Shown: positions 1-5,870 of the stretch, in pieces
Layout of the letters: the number at the start of each line of letters is the position of its first letter
Numbering within the stretch: position 1 is the first letter of the stretch
Assembly (NCBI GenBank): GCA_031268055.1
Contig: JAIRXY010000015.1
Coordinates: 1 to 5,870 of the forward strand
Direction: 5' to 3'
Length of the DNA stretch: 5,870 nucleotides
Origin: Prevotellaceae bacterium
Lineage (GTDB): Bacteria > Bacteroidota > Bacteroidia > Bacteroidales > UBA932
Translations under genes and position numbers: made by a program
The notes under the pieces: generated by a model
What the model saw: only the letters and a program-made list of their open reading frames with translations
What the model was told of the DNA's origin: nothing
The model's database searches: none

Positions 1-372
1 GCCGCAGGCAACGCGCTGCTGGGCATTTTTGTGATGCTTTTCAGCCAATTTGCGCTGATTTTTGTGGGAATTGCGCTTGCGCTCGACAGCGTGGGCGCTG
101 TGCTGAAGGCGCTGCGCCGAAAGAAAAATGAGGAGAAAGGCTGGTTTGTCGAAGTTATTCTCGGCATTACTTTTTTCGCCTTGGGCGTGGTCGTTGTAGT
201 TTTTCACAATGCCATCAGCCAGCTGTTTGGAAGCGCGCTTGGCCTGCTGCTGCTCATTGCGGGGCTGTCGCTGGTCATCATTGCGCTGCTAACGCGCAAC
301 TCGCAAAAGGGCGCAGCACATGCTGCCGCAAGCGCCTCTTTGCAGGATGCTTATACAGACAACCACAAGTAG
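1..372 (+). CDS. HdeD/DUF308-like small integral membrane protein, 5' partial
   Basis: The reading frame is open from base 1, so the gene most likely begins upstream; 123 residues are visible before the TAG at 370-372. A GTG at 31 and an ATG at 34 lie in frame, but the ten codons before them are already hydrophobic and continue the same helix, so a start there is less likely. The visible part is about three membrane helices: roughly residues 5-36, 52-71 after a basic RRKKNEEK loop, and 77-97. A polar, alanine-rich tail of about 25 residues follows. Paired helices with repeated glycines, such as VILGITFFALG and GLLLLIAGLSLVIIAL, resemble the DUF308 repeats of HdeD-like proteins, whose molecular function is mostly unknown. 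The family call is by pattern only; it could be another small membrane protein. Twelve bases separate its stop from cls, so one transcript is likely. Confidence 0.7.
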   Translation, partial: AAGNALLGIFVMLFSQFALIFVGIALALDSVGAVLKALRRKKNEEKGWFVEVILGITFFALGVVVVVFHNAISQLFGSALGLLLLIAGLSLVIIALLTRNSQKGAAHAAASASLQDAYTDNHK

Positions 373-384
373 CAAATTTGCCGT

Positions 385-1842
385 ATGATTCAACTGCTTG
401 ACTATAGCCTTGTGCTGGGTATTGCGTACCTGCTCACCATGGCGGTGATTGTGCTTGCCGTCATCCAGCAGCGTGGCGACCCTACCAAAACGCTGGCGTG
501 GACGCTGTTTATTGCGCTGGCGCCCGTTGTGGGGCTGCTATTCTACGTGGTGCTGGGCAAGAACTACCGCCGCGATAAGCTGCTTTCGCGCAAGGAAATG
601 TCCGACCAGCAGCAGCTCGCGCTAATGATGGGCTTGCTTTCCGTCAACGATGACTACCTTAGCTGGTTTCCGTCGTCGCCCAGCGAAACGCACTTCAGGG
701 GGATTGCGCAAATGCTGGCGCACTCCAACAAAACGCTCCCCACGCGCAACAACCAAGTGCAGCTGCTCACCAACGCTACCGAAAAGTATACCGCGCTGTT
801 CAGCGCAATTGAGCAGGCGCAAGACCACATTCACCTTGAGTACTACATCATCAAGGACGATAACATCGGCAACCTGCTGCGCGATGTGCTCATCCGCAAG
901 GCGAAGCAGGGGGTTGAGGTGCGGCTCATCTACGACTACTTAGGCAGCTGGGGGCTGAGCAAAAAATACCTGCGCCCGCTCGTTGATAGCGGCGTTCAGG
1001 TCTACCCTTTCTTGCCGGTAAAGCTCTCCTTTTTCAGGAGCAAAATCAACCACCGCAACCACCGTAAAATTGTGGTGGTGGACGGCAAGGTGGCGTTCAC
1101 CGGCGGCATCAACATTGCCGACCGCTACCTGAACGGGCTACCCGAAATCGGCGTGTGGCGCGACACGCACGTGCAGCTCATGGGCGATGCCGTATACTGG
1201 CTGCAAATCGTGTTCCTGCTCGACTGGTACTTTGTAAGCAAGCAGTCGCCGAGCAACGTGGAGCGCTACCTGCCGGTGCACAGCGTGAGCCAGCGGCATA
1301 CGGTGCAAATTGCGGCAAGCGGCCCCGACTCGGACTGGGCGTGCATCATGCAAATGTACTTTGCCGCCATCAACCGCTCGAGCGTCAAGCTGTACATCGC
1401 TACGCCCTACTTTGTGCCCAACGAGAGCATGCTCACCGCGCTGTGCGCCGCCGCCCTGCGCGGCGTTGACGTACGCCTGCTCATCTCCGAACGCTCCGAT
1501 TCCAGCATTACGCAGTGGGCAAGCATGTCGTACATCGATACGCTGCTGGAGGCCGGAGTGCACGTTTTTCTCTACTCCAAGGGCATTACCCACTCCAAGC
1601 TGCTCATGGCCGACGGCGAATTTTGCTCTGTGGGCACGGCCAACATGGATGTGCGCAGCTTTGAGCACAACTTTGAGGTAAATGCGCTGTTTTATGACCA
1701 ACAGCTAACGCAAAAGTTGGAGGACACATTCCTGCACGATCTCCAGTACAGCGTTGAAATAGACCTCGAAGAATGGCAAAAGCGCCCCCGTCGGGAGCGC
1801 TTCATGGAAAATCTATCGCGGCTGTTAGCGCCGATGCTGTAG
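385..1842 (+). CDS. cls: Cardiolipin synthase (phospholipase D superfamily)
   Basis: This membrane enzyme makes cardiolipin, in the bacterial Cls family typically by transferring a phosphatidyl group between two phosphatidylglycerol molecules with release of glycerol. The 485-residue length is close to that of E. coli ClsA. Two N-terminal membrane helices (about residues 6-27 and 37-58) form a PLDc_N region, with the characteristic RGDPTKTLAW and APVVGLLFYVVLGK segments. Two HKD catalytic motifs follow: H226/K228/D233 in HRKIVVVD, then GGIN; and H403/K405/D410 in HSKLLMAD, then VGTANMDVRSF. Both are intact, so the enzyme should be active. The C-terminus ends in a short basic/hydrophobic stretch (RPRRERF...LLAPML) usual for the family. 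ATG at 385 is chosen because it precedes the first helix at the expected distance. No Shine-Dalgarno sequence is present, and the upstream membrane-protein gene ends 12 bp before. Confidence 0.95.
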   Translation: MIQLLDYSLVLGIAYLLTMAVIVLAVIQQRGDPTKTLAWTLFIALAPVVGLLFYVVLGKNYRRDKLLSRKEMSDQQQLALMMGLLSVNDDYLSWFPSSPSETHFRGIAQMLAHSNKTLPTRNNQVQLLTNATEKYTALFSAIEQAQDHIHLEYYIIKDDNIGNLLRDVLIRKAKQGVEVRLIYDYLGSWGLSKKYLRPLVDSGVQVYPFLPVKLSFFRSKINHRNHRKIVVVDGKVAFTGGINIADRYLNGLPEIGVWRDTHVQLMGDAVYWLQIVFLLDWYFVSKQSPSNVERYLPVHSVSQRHTVQIAASGPDSDWACIMQMYFAAINRSSVKLYIATPYFVPNESMLTALCAAALRGVDVRLLISERSDSSITQWASMSYIDTLLEAGVHVFLYSKGITHSKLLMADGEFCSVGTANMDVRSFEHNFEVNALFYDQQLTQKLEDTFLHDLQYSVEIDLEEWQKRPRRERFMENLSRLLAPML

Positions 1843-1859
1843 CTTGGGAATTTCAAAAA

Positions 1860-4361
1860 TCACGATTTTTTCTTCTTTGCAACCGTTTTGGTTGCTGCTG
1901 TCTTTGGCTTCGGCGCGGCTTTGGCCTTTGACGCTGCTGCTGCTTTTGGCTTCGGCGCGGCTTTGGCTTTTGGCGCTGCTGCTGCCTTTGGCTTTGGCGC
2001 AGCTTTGGCCTTTGTCTTTGGCGCAGCCTTTGCCTTTGTGTCGGTGAATTTTTTTGCAGCGCGAAATCTTCGCGGCGTGCTGCCGTCCTGCTGCGACATA
2101 ATTTCTACGCACTGCTCGTAGGTCAACGACGATGGCTCTACCTCTTTCGGTATCTTGTAGTTCACGCCGGAGCAGGCGAGGTAGGGTCCGTAGCGCCCGT
2201 TGAGCACTTGCAGCTCTTCATTTTCGGCAAAAGCCTTTATCACCTTTTCGCGCTCCTGCTTGCGCTTTTCCTCAATAAGCTCTACGGCGCGCTCAAGGGT
2301 AATGGTCATGGGGTCGTCTACGTTGCGCTTGAGCGAGGTGAACTTTCCGTCGTGGCGCACGTAGGGGCCAAATCGTCCTATCGATACCACCACCGTTTTG
2401 TCCTCGTAGTCTCCAAGCGTGCGCGGCAGGTCAAACAGCTTTAGCGCCTCTTCGAGCGTGATGGTCTCTATGAGCTGGCCTTTTTGCAGGTTGGCATACT
2501 GCGGCTTTTCGTCGCTTTCGGTATCGCCAATTTGCGCAAGCGGCCCAAAGCGTCCAATGCGCACAATAACGTCTTTGCCCGTCTTTGGGTCAACGCCCAG
2601 CTTGCGCTCTGCGGTAGCCCGTTGCGAGTTCTGGAGCGCGTCCTCGACTTTTTTGTGGAATAGCTGGTAGAAGTCGTCTATCATCTCATTCCACACCACT
2701 TTTCCCTCGGCAATTTCGTCAAACTCCGCCTCGACCTTGGCGGTGAAGCTAAAGTCCATCACCTTTGGGAAGTACTCCACGAGGTAATCCGTCACCACCA
2801 TGCCTACATCGCTGGGGAATAGCTTTGCTTTTTCGGCTCCGGTGTTTTCCTTCAAAATTTTTTCGGTAATTTTTCCGCTTTCCAGCGTGTGCTGCTTGTA
2901 GGTGCGCACCTGCCCTTCGCGGTCTTCCTTGATAACGTAGCCGCGGGTGGTGACCGTCGAGATGGTGGGCGCGTAGGTCGACGGGCGTCCAATGCCCAGC
3001 TCCTCGAGCTTTCTTACCAAGGTAGCCTCGGTGTAGCGCGGCGGCCGCTGCGTGAAGCGCTCGGTGGCCACAATGCTGCTTGCTTGCAGTACTTGCCCCT
3101 CCTTCATGGGCGGGAGCAGGCCTGCGCTTTCGCTTTCGCTATCATCATCCTGCGATTCCATGTATACCTTGAGAAATCCGTCGAAAAGCACCACCTCGCC
3201 GCTGGCAACAAACTTTTCATGAGCCCCCGATACATCAATGGTTACTATCGTTCGCTCCAGCGAGGCTTCGCTCATTTGCGAAGCGATGGTGCGCTTCCAG
3301 ATAAGCTCGTAGAGGCGCTTCTCCTGCGACCCGGCCTCAATGTTTTGCCTGTCCATGTACGACGGCCTGATGGCCTCGTGCGCCTCCTGCGCTCCCTTCG
3401 ACTTGGTGGTGTAGCGCCGCGTGTGCAGGTATTTTTCGCCGTATATTTTGAGGATGGCGTCCTTTGCCGCAGCGATAGCCTGCTCCGAGAGGTTGACCGA
3501 ATCGGTACGCATGTAGGTAATGTAGCCGTCTTCGTAGAGGCGCTGCGCAACGCGCATGGTCTGGCTCACGGAGAACCCCAGCTTCCGGCTGGCCTCCTGC
3601 TGCAAGGTCGAGGTGGTGAAAGGCGCGGTAGGCGTTCTTTTTGCCGGCTTTTTTTCGATGGAGGTCACGGTGAACGTCGCGCTTGCGCACTTCTTTAGCA
3701 GCGCCAGCGCCAGCTTTTCGTCGCCGAACTTTTGCGCTACGTCGGCCTTCACCGGCGTTTTGCCAGCCAAGAAAGTTCCGGCGACCTTAAAAAAGCTCTC
3801 GGCGGAGAAGGCAAGAATTTCGCGCTCGCGGTCAACGATGAGGCGCACGGCCACCGACTGTACGCGCCCTGCGGAGAGCGAAGCCTTTATTTTTCGCCAC
3901 AGTATGGGCGAAAGCTCAAAGCCCACCAAGCGGTCGAGCACGCGGCGCGCCTGCTGCGCGTTGACTAAGTTGATGTCAACGCTGCGGGGGTGCTGAACGG
4001 CGTTGAGGATGGCCTCCTTGGTTATTTCGTGAAACACAATGCGCCTCGTCTTTTCCGGCTTCAGCTCCAGCACCTCCTGCAGGTGCCACGCAATGGCTTC
4101 GCCCTCGCGATCTTCATCGGAGGCCAGCCATATTGTTTTGGCGGTTTTGGAGTACTTGAGCAGCTCGGCAACAACCTTTTCCTTGTCCTCCGAGACGACG
4201 TACTGCGGCTGGTAGCCGTGCTCGAAGTCAATGCCAAAGCCTTTCTTGACTAAGTCGCGAATGTGGCCAAAGCTTGACTTGACAAGGTAATCCTTGCCTA
4301 AAAATTTTTCAATGGTCTTCGCCTTGGCAGGAGACTCAACAATGACTAAATTATCTGACAT
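1860..4361 (-). CDS. topA: DNA topoisomerase I (type IA) with Lys/Ala/Pro-rich C-terminal tail
   Basis: This enzyme relaxes negatively supercoiled DNA by cutting and passing one strand, balancing gyrase. The Toprim domain spans about residues 3-114, with E9 in VESPAKAKT and the metal-binding acidic triad D82/D84/E86 in SDEDREGE. The catalytic tyrosine is Y283 in GYITYMRTDS, with R285 beside it. The type IA core runs to about residue 575. In place of the four-cysteine zinc fingers of E. coli TopA there are three zinc-free C-terminal repeats, marked by RIGRFGPLAQIG (601-612), SIGRFGPYVRHDGK (660-673) and LNGRYGPYLACSG (720-732). Only three cysteines are visible in the protein. Residues about 768-833 form a basic low-complexity tail, probably disordered and DNA-binding. 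The ATG at 4359-4361 is supported by an in-frame TAA two codons upstream and by the family-typical N-terminus. There is no Shine-Dalgarno sequence. Confidence 0.98.
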   Translation of the reverse strand: MSDNLVIVESPAKAKTIEKFLGKDYLVKSSFGHIRDLVKKGFGIDFEHGYQPQYVVSEDKEKVVAELLKYSKTAKTIWLASDEDREGEAIAWHLQEVLELKPEKTRRIVFHEITKEAILNAVQHPRSVDINLVNAQQARRVLDRLVGFELSPILWRKIKASLSAGRVQSVAVRLIVDREREILAFSAESFFKVAGTFLAGKTPVKADVAQKFGDEKLALALLKKCASATFTVTSIEKKPAKRTPTAPFTTSTLQQEASRKLGFSVSQTMRVAQRLYEDGYITYMRTDSVNLSEQAIAAAKDAILKIYGEKYLHTRRYTTKSKGAQEAHEAIRPSYMDRQNIEAGSQEKRLYELIWKRTIASQMSEASLERTIVTIDVSGAHEKFVASGEVVLFDGFLKVYMESQDDDSESESAGLLPPMKEGQVLQASSIVATERFTQRPPRYTEATLVRKLEELGIGRPSTYAPTISTVTTRGYVIKEDREGQVRTYKQHTLESGKITEKILKENTGAEKAKLFPSDVGMVVTDYLVEYFPKVMDFSFTAKVEAEFDEIAEGKVVWNEMIDDFYQLFHKKVEDALQNSQRATAERKLGVDPKTGKDVIVRIGRFGPLAQIGDTESDEKPQYANLQKGQLIETITLEEALKLFDLPRTLGDYEDKTVVVSIGRFGPYVRHDGKFTSLKRNVDDPMTITLERAVELIEEKRKQEREKVIKAFAENEELQVLNGRYGPYLACSGVNYKIPKEVEPSSLTYEQCVEIMSQQDGSTPRRFRAAKKFTDTKAKAAPKTKAKAAPKPKAAAAPKAKAAPKPKAAAASKAKAAPKPKTAATKTVAKKKKS
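1887..2036 (-). repeat. Degenerate 42-bp in-frame tandem repeat, about 3.5 copies, in the 3' end of topA
   Basis: Three full 14-codon units lie at 1971-2012, 1929-1970 and 1887-1928 (TopA residues 784-797, 798-811 and 812-825). They are preceded by a partial 8-codon unit at 2013-2036 (residues 776-783). Each full unit encodes a version of KAKAAPKPKAAAAP; the last unit has Ala/Thr changes and ends in Lys. The two copies nearest the stop share long exact stretches at DNA level, while the N-terminal ones differ more at third positions. A multiple of three preserves the reading frame whatever the copy number. The chain ends in VAKKKKS. Confidence 0.93.
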
Positions 4362-4421
4362 TACTTATTTTGATATTTATAAATTACAACCTCAACAAAA
4401 TCGTCTTTCCGAATTTGGCTA

Positions 4422-4453
4422 CAAAGTAAAACATTAAACCGTGTACGTTCAAA
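4422..4453 (-). promoter_or_regulatory. Candidate Bacteroidota-type promoter for topA
   Basis: Read on the minus strand, TTTG (4453-4450) is followed after 20 bases by TTACTTTG (4429-4422). This fits the Bacteroidota sigma factor pattern of TTTG near -33 and TAnnTTTG near -7, with one mismatch at the second base of the -7 box. Transcription would start near 4415, giving a leader of roughly 50 bases. The motifs are short, so a chance match in AT-rich DNA is possible. Confidence 0.45.
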
Positions 4454-4506
4454 ATTTTTAACTATTTTTTAACATTTTTACTGAGATGGCCTATGAAATT
4501 AAAGCC

Positions 4507-4514
4507 TACTTTTG
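4507..4514 (+). promoter_or_regulatory. Candidate -7 box (TACTTTTG) for the penicillin-binding protein gene
   Basis: TACTTTTG matches the Bacteroidota -7 consensus TAnnTTTG at every defined position and lies 40 bases before the ATG. It would give a leader of about 34 bases. No clear TTTG stands at the expected -33 spacing; only a T-rich stretch (4475-4479) lies upstream, so the assignment rests on the -7 box alone. Confidence 0.4.
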
Positions 4515-4554
4515 AGGCACGAAAAACTCAGTGTTTTGTAATACGTTGTAAGGA

Positions 4555-5870
4555 ATGACAAGTAGTAAAAAAAAGAAAATTTGGTTTCTCTGCCTCCTCT
4601 GGGGAGCGATTGTGCTTCCGGTAATTTTTTTGTCGGTGATGCTCACGCTGGTTAGCCACGAATACTTTGGCGCTATGCCCACGTTTGCGGAGCTCGAGAA
4701 CCCCAAAAGCAACGCTGCCTCGGAGGTGTACTCCGAAGACCAGCAGCTGCTGGGCACCTTTCACATCGAAAATCGCTCGTTTGTCAGCTTCGAGGATATT
4801 TCGCCCAACCTCATTCGGGCTATCATTGCAACGGAGGATGTGCGCTTTGCCCGGCACTCCGGCATTGACATGCGGGGGCTAATGCGCGTGGCCATACGCA
4901 CCGTGGCGCTGGGCGATAAAACGCAGGGCGGCGGCAGCACCATTACGCAGCAGCTGGCCAAAAACCTCTTCCCGCGCAACACCAACGAGTACAGCAGCTC
5001 GCTCGACAAGTACACCTCGCTGTTCGTTGCCAAGCTCAAGGAGTGGATTACGGCGATAAAGCTGGAGCGCAACTACACCAAAAACGAAATCGTGGCCATG
5101 TACCTCAACGTAATTCCGTTTGGGAGCAACGCCTTTGGGGTAAGCGCGGCGTCGGCCACCTTCTTCGACAAGCAGCCGCTGCAGCTCAACGTTGAGGAGG
5201 CCGCGCTGCTTGCCGGCATCGTCAACGCGCCCACGCGGTACAGCCCCGTGCGCAACTACGACAACGCCCTGCAGCGCCGCAACTTTGTAATGCGGCAGAT
5301 GGTGCGCGCCGGCTACCTTAACTACGAAAGCTACGCCGTGCTGAGCGACTCCCCCATCAGCCTGACCTACCAGCAAAAAGACCACAACACCGGCCTTGCA
5401 ACCTACTTCAGGGAGCGCGTGCGCCAAATTATGAACGCCCGACAGCCCGAACGGTCGCGCTACGCCACCAAAGAAGACTACCTTGCAGATTCGGTGGAGT
5501 GGGCAATAAATCCGCTCTACGGCTGGTGCCACAAGAATAAAAAGCCCGGTAACGTGCCCTACGACGTAAACCGCGACGGGCTGAAAATTTACACCACCAT
5601 AAGCTCAAAAATGCAGCAGTACGCCGAGGATGCGCTGACAAACCACCTCAAGCACAACCTCCAGCCGGCGCTCAACGAAGAAATACGGATAAAAGGCGGG
5701 CGCATTTTTGGCAACAGCATGACGCAGGAGCAGGAGCAGGAGTACATCGTCCGCGCCGTTAAGCAAACCGAGCGCTACCGGGTGCTGCACAACGCCGGAT
5801 GGTCGATGAACAAAATCATGGAGAACTTCCGCACGCCAACGGAAATGACCATCTTTACGTGGAACGGCGA
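4555..5870 (+). CDS. mrcA: Class A penicillin-binding protein (PBP1A type), 3' partial
   Basis: This is a peptidoglycan glycosyltransferase that polymerises lipid II at the outer face of the inner membrane; class A proteins also carry a transpeptidase domain, which lies beyond the window. The 438 visible residues begin with a short cytoplasmic KKKK segment and one membrane helix (about 9-33). GT51 motifs follow in order: ATEDVRFARHSGID with predicted catalytic E94; GGGSTITQQLAKNLF (125-139); KLKEWITAIKLERNYTKNEI (160-179) leading to MYLN (182-185) with the second conserved acid E178; and EEAALLAGIVNAPTRYSP (214-231). YGWCHKN (322-328) and DGLKIYTTISSKMQ (from 341) are the linker typical of Bacteroidota homologues. 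ATG at 4555 is the first in frame, right after an in-frame TAA at 4549; the next ATG falls inside the helix. The symbol is given at family level, and a glycosyltransferase with a degenerate transpeptidase cannot be excluded. Confidence 0.93.
   Translation, partial: MTSSKKKKIWFLCLLWGAIVLPVIFLSVMLTLVSHEYFGAMPTFAELENPKSNAASEVYSEDQQLLGTFHIENRSFVSFEDISPNLIRAIIATEDVRFARHSGIDMRGLMRVAIRTVALGDKTQGGGSTITQQLAKNLFPRNTNEYSSSLDKYTSLFVAKLKEWITAIKLERNYTKNEIVAMYLNVIPFGSNAFGVSAASATFFDKQPLQLNVEEAALLAGIVNAPTRYSPVRNYDNALQRRNFVMRQMVRAGYLNYESYAVLSDSPISLTYQQKDHNTGLATYFRERVRQIMNARQPERSRYATKEDYLADSVEWAINPLYGWCHKNKKPGNVPYDVNRDGLKIYTTISSKMQQYAEDALTNHLKHNLQPALNEEIRIKGGRIFGNSMTQEQEQEYIVRAVKQTERYRVLHNAGWSMNKIMENFRTPTEMTIFTWNG

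Larger units (their letters stand above)
4362..4554. other. Divergent intergenic region between topA and the penicillin-binding protein gene
   Basis: These 193 bp are much richer in A and T than the flanking genes, with A/T runs at 4451-4480. No open frame or RNA gene was recognised. Since the two flanking genes are transcribed outward, both promoters should lie here; candidates are listed separately. The bases before each start are A/T-rich and do not provide a properly spaced Shine-Dalgarno sequence. AAGGA at 4550-4554 abuts the ATG at 4555 with no spacer, so it is unlikely to act as one. Confidence 0.8.

Noticed and set aside
1138..1701. 187-codon minus-strand open frame opposite cls
   Set aside because: It overlaps the catalytic half of cls. 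Its His/Ala/Val-rich composition is that of a reverse-strand shadow.
1781..1801. GC-rich imperfect hairpin near the 3' end of cls (AGCGC paired with GCGCT)
   Set aside because: It lies within conserved coding sequence for the RPRRER segment and is not followed by a T run, so it probably reflects codon use rather than a terminator.
1855..1870. AT-only inverted repeat (AAAAAT, 4-base loop, ATTTTT) at the cls/topA junction
   Set aside because: The stem has no G-C pairs, so it is too weak to call as an intrinsic terminator. Part of it also encodes the Lys-rich end of TopA.
3126..3155. Acidic low-complexity DDDSESES stretch in TopA (about residues 404-411)
   Set aside because: It is a short acidic insertion in a probable surface loop of the core domain. 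It is in frame, with conserved sequence on both sides, and there is no evidence of a separate function.
2889..3698. 269-codon plus-strand open frame opposite topA
   Set aside because: It lies wholly inside the well-supported topA gene. Its translation is Arg/Leu/Gly-rich with no recognisable domain, as expected for a shadow frame of a GC-rich gene.
4879..5532. 217-codon minus-strand open frame opposite the penicillin-binding protein gene
   Set aside because: It overlaps the conserved GT51 domain coding sequence and its product has no recognisable motifs.
5725..5742. Three CAGGAG hexamers in a row in the penicillin-binding protein gene
   Set aside because: This is a short Gln-Glu run in the linker region with no sign of a larger repeat or regulatory role.

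Overview
The window holds four protein-coding genes, two of them cut by the window edges. No RNA gene, mobile element, CRISPR array or integration site was seen. It looks like a chromosomal housekeeping region from a member of the Bacteroidota, probably of moderate to high GC for that phylum. Three things support this. The starts lack usable Shine-Dalgarno sequences. The topA/penicillin-binding-protein intergenic region carries promoter-like motifs of the Bacteroidota type (TTTG near -33, TAnnTTTG near -7). TopA ends in zinc-free C-terminal repeats, and the penicillin-binding protein has the YGWCHKN-type linker common in Bacteroidota homologues. Genus cannot be assigned from what is visible.

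Layout: (1) 1-372, plus strand: the 3' end of a small multi-helix membrane protein resembling the HdeD/DUF308 family. (2) 385-1842, plus strand, 12 bp downstream and probably co-transcribed: a complete cardiolipin synthase with two HKD active-site motifs. (3) 1860-4361, minus strand, converging on cls with only 17 bp between the stop codons: a complete DNA topoisomerase I, with a Lys/Ala/Pro-rich tail encoded by a degenerate 42-bp tandem repeat. (4) 4362-4554: an AT-rich divergent intergenic region with a candidate promoter on each strand. (5) 4555-5870, plus strand, running off the window: the N-terminal 438 residues of a class A penicillin-binding protein, covering the membrane anchor, the whole GT51 glycosyltransferase domain and the linker toward the transpeptidase domain.

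The genes serve envelope construction (cardiolipin, peptidoglycan) and DNA supercoiling. Apart from the likely membrane-protein/cls pair they do not form an obvious pathway. I see no previously undescribed system here. The most distinctive feature is the repeat-encoded basic tail of TopA; the other observations are modest.
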